A program made the position numbers and the translations under genes. Under the pieces are notes generated by a model. The model was not told the DNA's origin. It made no database searches and worked only from the letters and a program-made list of their open reading frames with translations. From Fundicoccus sp052116145 (GTDB lineage: Bacteria > Bacillota > Bacilli > Lactobacillales > Aerococcaceae): a stretch of DNA of 64,000 bases. Shown piece after piece: positions 26,509-35,566 of the stretch. The stretch covers positions 124,001 through 188,000 of the forward strand of contig NZ_JBQKLQ010000001.1 in the NCBI RefSeq assembly GCF_052116145.1. Direction: 5' to 3'. How positions within the stretch are numbered: position 1 is the stretch's first letter; the number at the start of each line of letters is the position of its first letter.

Positions 26509-27287
26509 TCGATCATGACTGGTTTAGTGTCCGTCAATTAGCTGAAAAGACGTATGCAATAAGTGAGTGGGGCCATTGGGAAAAGGTCCATTCATTTTTG
26601 TTAATTGGTCAAGATAAAGCGGCCTTGATAGATACCGGCTTAGGCATTGCGACTATCAAAGAAGTGACGGACCAGCTGACTGATTTGCCAATCTGTGTCT
26701 TAACAAGTCATGTCCATACGGATCATATTGGTTCCCATGCTGCATTTGACGATATTTATGTTCATGCAGCCGATGAGGCTTGGTTAAAGAATGGTATTCA
26801 GGGGCGGACTTTGGAGCAAATTAGGTTCGACTTAACTCGGGATTTAACAAGCGACCTGCCGGCCTATTTTGACCTGGAGGGCTTTGTGCCTTTTATGGGT
26901 GAAGCGAGTGGGCTCTTAAGGGATGGTCAGCTGCTTGACTTAGGTCAGAGGTTGGTGGAAATCATTCATACTCCGGGGCATTCGCCGGGACATGTCGCTT
27001 TCTTGGATCACCAGACGCAATTTTTATTTACGGGCGATGTTTTGTACACACAAACGCCGGTTTATGCGTTTTATCCCTCAACGAGTCCAGAAGATTTAGT
27101 GACTTCTTGGGAGAAATTGAGTCGTTTGCCCAAAATCGCAAAAGTTTTTGGTTCGCATAATCAGCTCGGTATCGAACCGAGTATTCTGGATGAGGCTGGC
27201 CGAGCAGCGGCTTTTTTGCGACAACATGAGCTTGTTCATTGGGGCAGTGGCCTACATGAATTCGGGCAATTGAGTGTGAAATTTTAG
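26505..27287 (+). CDS. MBL-fold metallo-hydrolase
   Basis: 260 residues. Metal-binding motif LTSHVHTDHIG (HxHxDH) near 65-75, a second-His motif HTPGHSPGHVAFL, and GDVLY with the bridging Asp. Similar proteins are thioesterases or glyoxalase II-like hydrolases; the substrate cannot be told. It overlaps the GNAT gene by four bases and precedes pfkA by 39. Confidence 0.85.
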   Translation: MIDHDWFSVRQLAEKTYAISEWGHWEKVHSFLLIGQDKAALIDTGLGIATIKEVTDQLTDLPICVLTSHVHTDHIGSHAAFDDIYVHAADEAWLKNGIQGRTLEQIRFDLTRDLTSDLPAYFDLEGFVPFMGEASGLLRDGQLLDLGQRLVEIIHTPGHSPGHVAFLDHQTQFLFTGDVLYTQTPVYAFYPSTSPEDLVTSWEKLSRLPKIAKVFGSHNQLGIEPSILDEAGRAAAFLRQHELVHWGSGLHEFGQLSVKF

Positions 27288-27326
27288 AACAATTGAAGAA
27301 TAATTTTATCAAGTAAAGGAGACGCT

Positions 27327-28292
27327 ATGAAAAAAATTGGTATTTTAACGAGTGGTGGCGACGCACCAGGGATGAATGCGGTCATTAATGGAGTAGTTAC
27401 TGCTGCTAAAGCAATGGATATTGAGGTAGTTGGTTTTATGAATGGCTTTGATGGGCTAATTAATAACGAAACTATGGCTTTACCAATCGCTTTTGTGAAG
27501 CAGATTAATGCTTTAGGTGGGACTGTCTTAGGGACTGCTCGCTCTGAGGCTTTCATGGATCCACAGGTACGTGAAAAAACGATTCAACGCTTAAAGGATG
27601 ATGGCTTTAGTGGCCTGGTTGTCATCGGTGGTGATGGTAGTTATAAAGGTGCTCAAGCGATTATCAAGTTAGGTTTTCCGGTTGTTGCTTTGCCAGGCAC
27701 GATTGATAATGATATTCCATTGACCGATTCAACGATTGGCTTTAGAACCGCACTCAATAATGTGATGGATTCTGTCGACCGGATTGTCACGTCAGCGGCG
27801 AGTCATGGTCATAACTTTGCGATTGAAGTGATGGGACGTCGTGCGGGAGATATCGCCTTGTGGTCTGGTATCGCCTTAGATGCGGATGTGATTATTACTC
27901 AAAAAGAAGAATTCAATAGTGAGTACGTGATTGCTGCCTTAGAAGCCTCGAAAGCTTCTGGTAAAAAATATCGTTTGGTGATCATTGCTGAAGGGGCAAT
28001 GACTGCAGAAGAATTTAAAACGACTATCGAAAGTGAGTCTACATTTAAAATTCATCCGCTCTTACTAGGACATATCCAAAGAGGTGGTATGGCGTCACTA
28101 GATGATCGAATTGTTGGTAAAATTTATGGTGAAAAAGCGGTAGATTATTTAGCAAATGGTGGGACTGGCTGTTGTATGGGAATTCGCGAGCAAGAAATTG
28201 TCAGCCAAGATATTGATGACGTCTTGTCAGCCTCAAAGGAAATGATCTTACCTTTTTCATATGCAGCAAACAGCTACCGTTACCATATTTAA
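27327..28292 (+). CDS. pfkA: 6-phosphofructokinase, ATP-type, with altered effector site
   Basis: 321 residues, normal PfkA length. ATP loop GILTSGGDAPGMNAV, GGDGSYKGA, the catalytic TIDNDIPLTD segment and VMGRRAGDIALW are present, so phosphorylation of fructose 6-phosphate is expected. Residues that form the ADP/PEP effector site in the Bacillus enzyme appear changed. Arg21 is Asn, Arg25 is Thr, the Arg in SHER is His (SHGHN), and the Arg before GKK is Ser. The gene is not next to pyk but sits in a LacI-linked operon, so this may be a second, less regulated paralogue. RBS AAAGGAGA. Confidence 0.88.
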   Translation: MKKIGILTSGGDAPGMNAVINGVVTAAKAMDIEVVGFMNGFDGLINNETMALPIAFVKQINALGGTVLGTARSEAFMDPQVREKTIQRLKDDGFSGLVVIGGDGSYKGAQAIIKLGFPVVALPGTIDNDIPLTDSTIGFRTALNNVMDSVDRIVTSAASHGHNFAIEVMGRRAGDIALWSGIALDADVIITQKEEFNSEYVIAALEASKASGKKYRLVIIAEGAMTAEEFKTTIESESTFKIHPLLLGHIQRGGMASLDDRIVGKIYGEKAVDYLANGGTGCCMGIREQEIVSQDIDDVLSASKEMILPFSYAANSYRYHI

Positions 28293-28316
28293 CTAATGAA
28301 TAAAGGGGTATAAACC

Positions 28317-28778
28317 ATGCAATTATTTATTGACGGAGATGCCTCGCCAGTTAAGCAGGATGTGATTGACTTGGCAGAAAGATTTGGGCTCACAGTGCAA
28401 ATTGTCACCAGTGTCGACCACTATACGACGCGTGAATATCCGGCTTTTGTTAGCATGACTTATGTGGACAAGGGACAGGACATGGCGGATTTCAAAATCG
28501 TCTCCATGCTTCATAAAGGAGACATTCTAGTCACGCAAGATTATGGCTTGGCCTCTTTAATCCTGCCGAAGGCACGGGTCTTACATCATACAGGCTGGGA
28601 ATATACAGCGACGAATATAGATCAACTCTTAGCCAGTCGTTATCACAGCAGTCAATTAAGAAAAGCTGGCCATCGAACCAAAGGACCGCGCCCCTTTTCA
28701 CAGGAGCAGCGCCAAGCCTTTCGAGAGTTACTCGAACGCATGATTAAAGAAGAGCTAGCCAAACATCAAAAGCAGTAA
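28317..28778 (+). CDS. DUF188 (YaiI/YqxD) family protein
   Basis: 153 residues. The family start LFIDGDASPVKQDVIDLA and the VTQDYGLASLIL segment are clear. The fold is PIN-like, with conserved acidic residues (DGD; QDYGLA). No function is firmly known. The C-terminus is basic and ends in a helix. It lies 24 bases after pfkA in the same direction. Confidence 0.88.
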   Translation: MQLFIDGDASPVKQDVIDLAERFGLTVQIVTSVDHYTTREYPAFVSMTYVDKGQDMADFKIVSMLHKGDILVTQDYGLASLILPKARVLHHTGWEYTATNIDQLLASRYHSSQLRKAGHRTKGPRPFSQEQRQAFRELLERMIKEELAKHQKQ

Positions 28779-28819
28779 AGCTGCTAGAATAATCAACCAA
28801 TACAAAGGGGGAGAAGGCT

Positions 28820-29767
28820 ATCGCAACATTAAAAGATGTCGCTCAAAAAGCGAACGTATCAAAGATGACTGTTTCGAGAGTCATCAATCAGCCCGAATTA
28901 GTCACGGAAGAATTAAAAAATCTTGTTTTTCAGGCCATGGAAGAACTCAATTACCGTCCCAATACAGCGGCTAAAGCATTAGCCCGCAATCGAACGATGG
29001 TAGTTAAGGTCTTAATTTTAGAAAAAATGGACATCACAGAACCTTATTACATGAATCTTTTAAATGGTATTGCTCAGGAGTTAGATAAACATAGTTATGC
29101 CTTACAATTGATGACAGAAAATTCGGTCGACTTAGGAAATTGTGATGGCTATATTATTACTGGCACCCGCAAATCTGACTTTGAATGGATTCCTCAACTA
29201 GATAAACCAGTCGTTTTGTTTGGTGAAAATGCGAATAACATTCCATTTGTCGACTCGGATAATCAAGCTGGCATTGAGACTGCCACGCAATACGCGATTG
29301 ATCAAGGCTATGAGCACGTGATTTTTATGGGAATAGATGTACCGGAATTATTTGAAGCATCACGTGAGAATGGCTATCTATCAGTGATGGCGCGCTATCC
29401 AGAAAAGGATGTAGCGATCCATCGAATGAAAAACAGTTCTTCCTTGGCCGCTCGGCTCACAATGGAAGAGATAAAATTTAAGCCAAACACTTGTTTTATT
29501 TGTGCCTCGGACCGAATCGCGATTGGCGTTGAAAGAGGGTTGCAAGAGTTGAATCTGACGATACCAGATGATTATGGCATTATCGGCTTTGACGGCGTTT
29601 TTCTGGATCAAATTGCTTCGCCGAAATTGACCACAATGAAACAAGATATCGTTGGCATGGGCCGCGCTTGCGTCAAGCAACTGATGCATCAAATTGATAA
29701 AAAGAAATTAAAAACACCGAATGAAATATTTGACGCCACCCTGATTGTTCGTGGGACAACTAAATAA
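28820..29767 (+). CDS. LacI-family transcriptional regulator, apparent ATC start
   Basis: About 315 residues. The expected LacI start (ATLKDVAQKANVSKMTVSRV) lies in frame behind a strong site AAGGGGGAG, but the codon at the right distance is ATC (28820), not ATG, GTG or TTG. The first ordinary in-frame start is ATG 28865, which would remove the first helix of the DNA-binding domain. The periplasmic-binding-like domain is whole (PVVLFGENANNIPFVDSDNQ; IGIVERGLQE-type region; DYGIIGFDG). Either ATC is used as a rare start or an ATG was mutated. It ends the GNAT-pfkA operon and probably controls that operon and malEFG. Confidence 0.8.
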   Translation: MATLKDVAQKANVSKMTVSRVINQPELVTEELKNLVFQAMEELNYRPNTAAKALARNRTMVVKVLILEKMDITEPYYMNLLNGIAQELDKHSYALQLMTENSVDLGNCDGYIITGTRKSDFEWIPQLDKPVVLFGENANNIPFVDSDNQAGIETATQYAIDQGYEHVIFMGIDVPELFEASRENGYLSVMARYPEKDVAIHRMKNSSSLAARLTMEEIKFKPNTCFICASDRIAIGVERGLQELNLTIPDDYGIIGFDGVFLDQIASPKLTTMKQDIVGMGRACVKQLMHQIDKKKLKTPNEIFDATLIVRGTTK

Positions 29768-29780
29768 GAGTTAGCCAGCA

Positions 29781-29817
29781 ATAAGACCTCAGCAAATCGA
29801 GGTCTTATTTTATTTTC
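29781..29817 (+). terminator. Terminator after the LacI gene
   Basis: AAGACCTC, 7-8-base loop, GAGGTCTT, then ATTTTATTTT. Confidence 0.8.
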
Positions 29818-29989
29818 TCAGCTAGTTTAAAATCCGAAGGCAAAATAGGAATAATAAATTTGTGGTTAAATTAACATATCAATAAGATGATATCTTTCTT
29901 AATCAAATAGATATAATAATGACATTGGAAGTAATCGTGACTTTGTGAAGACAAGAAGAATGTCGCCAAATTTTTATGTTTTGAAAGAT
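29818..29989. other. Upstream part of the malE leader, no gene seen
   Basis: About 170 AT-rich bases without an open frame worth reporting. The control sites for malE follow immediately. Confidence 0.5.
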
Positions 29990-30042
29990 GTTAACGGTAA
30001 CAAATGAAAACGCTTGAAAATATGAAAGCGGTATAGCATAAT
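29990..30042 (+). promoter_or_regulatory. Operator, cre site and promoter of malEFG
   Basis: GTTAACGGTAAC (29990-30001) matches the palindrome at 25915 in 11 of 12 bases. TGAAAACGCTTGAA (30005-30018) is a strong CcpA-type cre. Promoter: -35 TTGAAA (30014-30019), 17 bases, -10 CATAAT (30037-30042). The cre overlaps the -35, so CcpA binding should block RNA polymerase. Confidence 0.7.
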
Positions 30043-30096
30043 GTGATTAGGGAATAAAAGGTTGCGCGAGTAACCAAAAAACAAGGAGGGCCCTAA

Positions 30097-31338
30097 ATGA
30101 AATTAAATTGGAAGAAATTAGCTCTAGCATCAGTTTCAGCATTAGCCGCTTTATCAACTGTAGCAGGTACTATTACTCAAGTAAAAGCTCAAGAAGGCGA
30201 AACATTAATCGTTTCGGCAGCTGGTGTTTATGATTATGTAAGTGCACATATTGCTGAGTTTGAAGAAGAGTACGGCGTAACTGTCGAAGTGTTAGATGCA
30301 GACATGTTTGAAATGTTAGACGGAATTGCTTTAGATGGACCTGCAGGGACAGGTGCGGATGTATATATTTCACCATATGACCGTATCGGATCTCTAGGAA
30401 TGACAGGACAACTAGCCCCTGTAACATTAATTGATGAAGCTGGATACGACGAAACAGATATCCAACAAGTCTCAGCAAACGGCCAAATATTTGGTGCTCC
30501 AAGTGTTATCGAAACATTGGTAATGTTCTATAATACTGAATTACTAGATGCAGCTCCAACAACTTTCGAAGAATTAGAAGCAATTTCTCAAGATGAGGCT
30601 TATGCTTTTGAAAATGAAGAAGGTAAAAACGTTGGTTTCTTAGCTAAATGGACTGACTTCTACTTCTCATACGGATTAATCGCTGGTTACGGTGGTTACG
30701 TATTCGGATCTGAAGGTACTGACTTTAATGATGTTGGTTTAAACACACCAGAAGCAGTAGCAGGTATTGAATATGCAGTTGACTGGTTCCAAAACGTTTG
30801 GCCACAAGGTATGCAAGATGTAACGGCTTCAGGCGACTTCATGAACCAATCATTCTTAAACGGTGATACTGCAGCAATCATTAGTGGGCCTTGGGATGCA
30901 GCAGCCTTTGCAGAAGCTGGCTTACCATTCGGCGTCGCTAAAATTCCTACATTACCAAACGGTGAAGAATATACACCATTTGGTGGAGGAAAAGGTTGGG
31001 TAATCTCTAACTATTCTGAGAAAAAAGAATTAGCACAACAATTTATTGACTGGGTATCAACAGAAGAACAACAAAATCACTTATACAATGAATTAAATGA
31101 AGTTCCAGCTAACCATGCATCACGTGATGCGGCAGTAGCAGCGGGAAATGAATTAACAACTGCGGTTATCGAAGTGTATGCAAACGCAGAACCAATGCCA
31201 AATATCCCACAAATGGCAGAAGTTTGGGTTGGCGCTGAGAACTTAATGTTTGATGCTGCTTCAGGTAACAAAACTGCACAAGAATCAGCAGATGCAGCGG
31301 TAGAGTTAATCACTCAAACAATTGAACAAAAATACTAA
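30097..31338 (+). CDS. malE: Maltose/maltodextrin-type ABC substrate-binding protein
   Basis: 413 residues. Signal peptide ends ITQVKA before QEGETLIV, and there is no lipobox Cys, as in the other binding protein of the window. The mature part has MalE-like features: AEFEEEYGVTVEV, then GTGADVYISPYDRIG, IETLVMFYNTELLD, SGPWDAAAFAEAGLPFGVAK and FGGGKGWVISNYS. Neighbouring permeases are of the long MalF and MalG types, and the DUF1189 protein downstream is typical of maltodextrin loci. RBS AAGGAGGG. Ligand call is by family and context. Confidence 0.88.
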   Translation: MKLNWKKLALASVSALAALSTVAGTITQVKAQEGETLIVSAAGVYDYVSAHIAEFEEEYGVTVEVLDADMFEMLDGIALDGPAGTGADVYISPYDRIGSLGMTGQLAPVTLIDEAGYDETDIQQVSANGQIFGAPSVIETLVMFYNTELLDAAPTTFEELEAISQDEAYAFENEEGKNVGFLAKWTDFYFSYGLIAGYGGYVFGSEGTDFNDVGLNTPEAVAGIEYAVDWFQNVWPQGMQDVTASGDFMNQSFLNGDTAAIISGPWDAAAFAEAGLPFGVAKIPTLPNGEEYTPFGGGKGWVISNYSEKKELAQQFIDWVSTEEQQNHLYNELNEVPANHASRDAAVAAGNELTTAVIEVYANAEPMPNIPQMAEVWVGAENLMFDAASGNKTAQESADAAVELITQTIEQKY

Positions 31339-31472
31339 AACGATTAAATAATAGACTGTCTGGTGGGCTAACTAAATGCTCACCAGCTTTTTATTCGAGG
31401 TCATACATTAATTTAGAAAGAAATACGCAAGTTTATTTTTTAGTGGCATGCGTATCAAGGAGGTTTTATTGC

Positions 31473-32777
31473 ATGGAACAAACAGCCAAACCAAATCATA
31501 GTCCTCATACAGCGAGACTGCTCTCAATTATTCCAGGCTTTGGGCAATTATATAATCGACAACTTATTAAAGGACTACTCTTTCTAGTGGTAGGCGCTTT
31601 ATTCATTTATGAAATGTACACTTATGGGATTTCAGCTTTTGCTGGCTTGATTAGTTTAGGAAGCGTGGCGGGTGAAGATCATTCACTGTTCTTAATGATT
31701 CAAGGGACCATTCAAATTTTGGTGACGATTATTTTCGTCTTCTTCTATGTTTTTAATATATATGATGCGGGAAAAGTTGCTAAAAGTAGAAAACTTGGTT
31801 TAAAAGTCAATCAGACAATCAGTGAATTATTAAATAACGTTTACCTAAATGGTTTCCCTTATTTATTAATCGTACCTGCTTACCTATTCATGATTTTTGC
31901 GATTGTTTTCCCAGTGCTAGTTACTATATTTATGGCATTTATGGATTATGATTTCATGACTACTCCGCCATTCAACTTGATTAGTTGGGTTGGATTTGAA
32001 AACTTCGCAGATATTTTCTTACTCAGTACTTTTAGAGATGCCTTCTTCTCAGTATTTAGTTGGACAGTTATCTGGACTGCGTGTGCGACAACTCTTCAAA
32101 TATTCTTAGGAATTTTAACTGCAGTTGTAGCCAATCAGAAATTCATTAAAGGAAAACGTCTCTTTGGTGTTATTTTCTTGTTACCGTGGGCTGTTCCAGC
32201 GTTCATTACGATCATGACTTTCTCGAATATGTTTAACGATTCAATTGGTGCTATTAACACGCAAGTCATTCCATTTATTAACAACTTACCATTCGTCAAT
32301 ATTGGTTTAATTGCTTGGAAGACTAATCCATTCTGGACAAAGATTGCGATTATTATGATCCAAGGTTGGTTAGGTTTCCCATATATTTATGTAATGGTTA
32401 CAAGTATTTTACAATCAATTTCTGAAGACTTATATGAAGCCGCTCGAATTGATGGAGCGAATGCGATTGACCAATTCAAGAGCATCACTTTACCAGTTAT
32501 ACTGTCCGTCGCAGCACCAATATTTGTTACTCAATATACCGGAAACTTTAATAACTTCTCGATGATCTACCTCTTTAACGATGGAGGTCCCGGAAGTGCT
32601 GGTGGAGGAGCCGGTCAGACAGATATTCTAATTTCATGGATTTATAAGTTGACAACAAGTGGAACACCACAATATTCTATGGCAGCCGCGCTAACATTAA
32701 TCGTGTCTTTAGTGGTGATTACAGTATCACTGATTGTCTTCAAGCGTACAAATGCCTTTAATATGGAGGATATTTAA
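31473..32777 (+). CDS. malF: Maltodextrin ABC transporter permease, MalF/MdxF type
   Basis: 434 residues, longer than most sugar permeases, with an extra N-terminal part (LLSIIPGFGQLYNRQLIKGL) seen in Gram-positive MalF/MalC proteins. The EAA loop reads YEAARIDGANAIDQFKSITL. About eight membrane helices. ATG 31473 is taken because AAGGAGG lies 8 bases before it. Confidence 0.9.
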   Translation: MEQTAKPNHSPHTARLLSIIPGFGQLYNRQLIKGLLFLVVGALFIYEMYTYGISAFAGLISLGSVAGEDHSLFLMIQGTIQILVTIIFVFFYVFNIYDAGKVAKSRKLGLKVNQTISELLNNVYLNGFPYLLIVPAYLFMIFAIVFPVLVTIFMAFMDYDFMTTPPFNLISWVGFENFADIFLLSTFRDAFFSVFSWTVIWTACATTLQIFLGILTAVVANQKFIKGKRLFGVIFLLPWAVPAFITIMTFSNMFNDSIGAINTQVIPFINNLPFVNIGLIAWKTNPFWTKIAIIMIQGWLGFPYIYVMVTSILQSISEDLYEAARIDGANAIDQFKSITLPVILSVAAPIFVTQYTGNFNNFSMIYLFNDGGPGSAGGGAGQTDILISWIYKLTTSGTPQYSMAAALTLIVSLVVITVSLIVFKRTNAFNMEDI

Positions 32778-32778
32778 T

Positions 32779-33630
32779 ATGAAAAATATTGGAAGTTCAG
32801 CTAAACTTAATAAGTTTTTAGTTAGATTTTTCACTTATCTATTCTTAATAGTGTTATCAATTATTATTGTGTATCCATTAGCAATTACGGTAACATCAGC
32901 ATTTCAACCGGGTAACACAACGGCCTTTGCTTTAAGATTAGATACTCAGTGGACACTTGAAAACTTTAGACGTCTTTTCGAAGAAACACGCTACTTACAA
33001 TGGTATAAGAACACATTAATCGTTGCGATTACAACAATGGTGGCTCAAGTATTTATTGTAACGATTGCTGGTTACGCATACTCACGGTACAACTTTATTG
33101 GGCGAAAACAAAGCTTACTTTTCTTCTTGGTCATTCAAATGGTACCTACGACGGCTGCTCTAACGGCATTCTTCGTAATGGCGCTGTTATTAGATGCAAT
33201 TAACGAATCATGGTTCTTATCTTTCCTATACATTGGGGGAGGCATTCCAATGAATACTTGGTTGATGAAAGGCTATTTCGATACGGTACCTTATGACTTA
33301 GACGAATCCGCTAAGCTAGATGGGGCAGGTCACTTCAGAATTTTCGGTCAAATTGTTTTACCGTTAGTTCGCCCGATGATCGCTGTTCAAGCTTTGTGGG
33401 CCTTTATGGGACCATTCGGTGACTACATGCTATCGAAATTTATTTTACGTAATCAAGAATACTATACGGTTGCAGTTGGTCTACAAACCTTCTTAAACGA
33501 TACACGAAATCAACGTGTTGCATTATTTGCGGCAGGCGCAATATTAATCGCCTTACCTATCTCAATTTTATTCTTCATGCTACAGAAAAACTTTGTTTCT
33601 GGTTTAGTTGCAGGTGGTACAAAAGGGTAA
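32779..33630 (+). CDS. malG: Maltodextrin ABC transporter permease, MalG/MdxG type
   Basis: 283 residues with six membrane helices. The EAA loop is LDESAKLDGAGHFRIFGQIV, and the C-terminus LQKNFVSGLVAGGTKG is typical of MalG. GGAGG precedes ATG 32779; the malF stop is one base upstream. No ATPase gene in the cluster. Confidence 0.92.
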   Translation: MKNIGSSAKLNKFLVRFFTYLFLIVLSIIIVYPLAITVTSAFQPGNTTAFALRLDTQWTLENFRRLFEETRYLQWYKNTLIVAITTMVAQVFIVTIAGYAYSRYNFIGRKQSLLFFLVIQMVPTTAALTAFFVMALLLDAINESWFLSFLYIGGGIPMNTWLMKGYFDTVPYDLDESAKLDGAGHFRIFGQIVLPLVRPMIAVQALWAFMGPFGDYMLSKFILRNQEYYTVAVGLQTFLNDTRNQRVALFAAGAILIALPISILFFMLQKNFVSGLVAGGTKG

Positions 33631-33645
33631 TGAGTTAAATAGTAC

Positions 33646-33687
33646 AAGGCATCGTGTTTTCTACCAGGAAAGCGATGCCTTTTTGTT
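33646..33687 (+). terminator. Terminator after malG
   Basis: AAGGCATCG, 18-base loop, CGATGCCTT, then TTTTG. It may be leaky, because the DUF1189 gene follows in the same direction. Confidence 0.75.
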
Positions 33688-33737
33688 TGTAATTTATGTT
33701 ACACTTTTATTAGTTCAAATGAATGGAGAGTCACATT

Positions 33738-34583
33738 ATGGAAATTTTCCCTTTAAACTATATCAAATATAGTTTTTCACCTATTTTAAGTTTTACCAAA
33801 CGTCAGTATTTAAAAATTTGGCAGATGATTGTAATCATATTTGTTTTAACTGGTTGTTTATTAATGCCGATGTCCTTTAGTCTAGGGCGTATTAAAGAAG
33901 TGAGTTTAAATGACTTTGTGCCACAGGCAATGTCAGTGATTACATCTGATTTTGTAGAAGAAGTACAAAACTTAACACCCACAGCAGGAGGCTTTGAGAT
34001 TACAACAGATACGATAATCTTAGATGAAAACTCAACTATTCTTGCTTTATATTCTGAAGAAGCAGATGGACTAAAGGCTATCGAGAATAAAACAGGGGTT
34101 ATTTTGACCTCAACTTCCTTTCTAATAAAAGAAGCTGATCGTCCGTTGATTCAACAAACTTATCTAACAAACTCGACTTTAACTTCAGAGGAGTCAGAAG
34201 AAGCTATGATTAGTGAATTATCACGCCAATGGTTTGAAGTCAACCGGATGTCTGTTGTGTTAACCAATTTTATTAATGTTTGGCTATTAATGTTATTAAG
34301 TTCTTTATTTGTAATTTTAGGTTCGAGCTTATTCCTATCATTTATGCGCTTAAGCAACCTTTATAGCATACAATCCTACCGTGAAGCCTTACATATCTGT
34401 TTACATGCCTTTTTACTTCCAACCTTTCTTGCCACATTACTTGGCTTTTTCACTCAGGATCCAATTCTGATGTTGACTTTCCAAGGAATTGGATTTGTTT
34501 TAGTTCTATTATGGATGTATTGGAAGACTCATTTCCAAGATAAATATGTTGCTAAGCAACAAGCAGCTGAAGTACCCAAATAA
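33738..34583 (+). CDS. DUF1189 membrane protein (MalA-like)
   Basis: 281 residues. One N-terminal membrane segment (IWQMIVIIFVLTGCLLMPMS), an extracellular domain of about 130 residues, then three or more C-terminal segments (LLMLLSSLFVILGSSLFLSF and following). The layout is that of DUF1189, found downstream of malodextrin transporters in streptococci where it is called MalA. Molecular role unknown. GGAGAG precedes ATG 33738. Confidence 0.75.
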   Translation: MEIFPLNYIKYSFSPILSFTKRQYLKIWQMIVIIFVLTGCLLMPMSFSLGRIKEVSLNDFVPQAMSVITSDFVEEVQNLTPTAGGFEITTDTIILDENSTILALYSEEADGLKAIENKTGVILTSTSFLIKEADRPLIQQTYLTNSTLTSEESEEAMISELSRQWFEVNRMSVVLTNFINVWLLMLLSSLFVILGSSLFLSFMRLSNLYSIQSYREALHICLHAFLLPTFLATLLGFFTQDPILMLTFQGIGFVLVLLWMYWKTHFQDKYVAKQQAAEVPK

Positions 34584-34626
34584 TGAAACAGCCAAAGTAG
34601 ACTAAGCCTAATCGTGTATCACATTT

Positions 34627-34663
34627 AAGAAGCCAAATGGTGAAACCGCTTGGCTTCTTTTTA
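34627..34663 (+). terminator. Terminator after the DUF1189 gene
   Basis: AAGAAGCCAA, 13-base loop, TTGGCTTCTT, TTTT. Confidence 0.8.
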
Positions 34664-34750
34664 ATCTAATTGAGTAACTATGGTACAATAGTGAAAATAA
34701 ACCGCTTGAATGCTAAAGAGACTTACATGGCAATCAGAAAGGGGGAAAAC

Positions 34751-35566
34751 ATGAAGAAAATAGGTTTTATTTCCGATTTGCATATCGACTCTAGTCCAAA
34801 GTATCAGCCAGAAGATTTCTTGAGCACGCTCGCTCATCTGATCCATGATCGTTATATCGACACTTTAATTATTGGCGGCGATATTTCTAACCATCATAGT
34901 ACGACCACTCGCTTTGTCGAGAGGCTCCAACAGATTACGGGTGTGCCAATCTATTTCATCCCAGGCAACCATGATTATTGGGAAATGGAAGAGGCCGTGA
35001 AACATACTAAGCAAGTACATGAAATATTTAAAAGTCATCCTCAATCTTTAATGAATGCGCCCTTGGTATTAAATGAACAATACGGCATTGTTGGTAGCCC
35101 AGGTTGGTATAATCATACTTATCACGACCCAAGGTTTTCAAAAGAAGAATTGGAAATTGGTAAATATCGAATGGCAACTTGGCAAGATAAAGTGCACTCG
35201 AAATGGCCTGTGAACGATGGTGAATTATCTAAGTATTTTAGTGATGAAGCTAGAAAACATATTGTTCAAGTAAATCGCCCAAAGATCATCTTAGTCACGC
35301 ATGTCATTACCATTCCTGAATTTACGATTCCAATGCCGAATAAAATATTTGATTTCTTTAACGCTTATATCGCAACCAATGATTTTGATGATATATATCA
35401 GGAGTTTAGTATCGACTACAGCGTAATGGGGCATGTACATTATCGAGGGGAAATTCAACGAGATGGAACGAAATTTATTACCAATTCTTTGGGTTATCAA
35501 AAGCAATGGCGGACGAAGGAATTGTATCGAGAATTAACTGATTCTTTATGGGTCTTTAAACCATGA
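34751..35566 (+). CDS. Metallophosphoesterase (calcineurin-like)
   Basis: 271 residues. Metal-binding motifs in order: GFISDLHIDS (DxH), LIIGGDISNHH (GDxx), FIPGNHDYW (GNHD), ILVTHVITIPE, and SVMGHVHYRG (GHxH). All ligands are present, so phosphoesterase activity is likely. Substrate unknown. ATG 34751 was chosen because AAAGGGGG stands before it. A single-gene unit between terminators. Confidence 0.85.
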   Translation: MKKIGFISDLHIDSSPKYQPEDFLSTLAHLIHDRYIDTLIIGGDISNHHSTTTRFVERLQQITGVPIYFIPGNHDYWEMEEAVKHTKQVHEIFKSHPQSLMNAPLVLNEQYGIVGSPGWYNHTYHDPRFSKEELEIGKYRMATWQDKVHSKWPVNDGELSKYFSDEARKHIVQVNRPKIILVTHVITIPEFTIPMPNKIFDFFNAYIATNDFDDIYQEFSIDYSVMGHVHYRGEIQRDGTKFITNSLGYQKQWRTKELYRELTDSLWVFKP

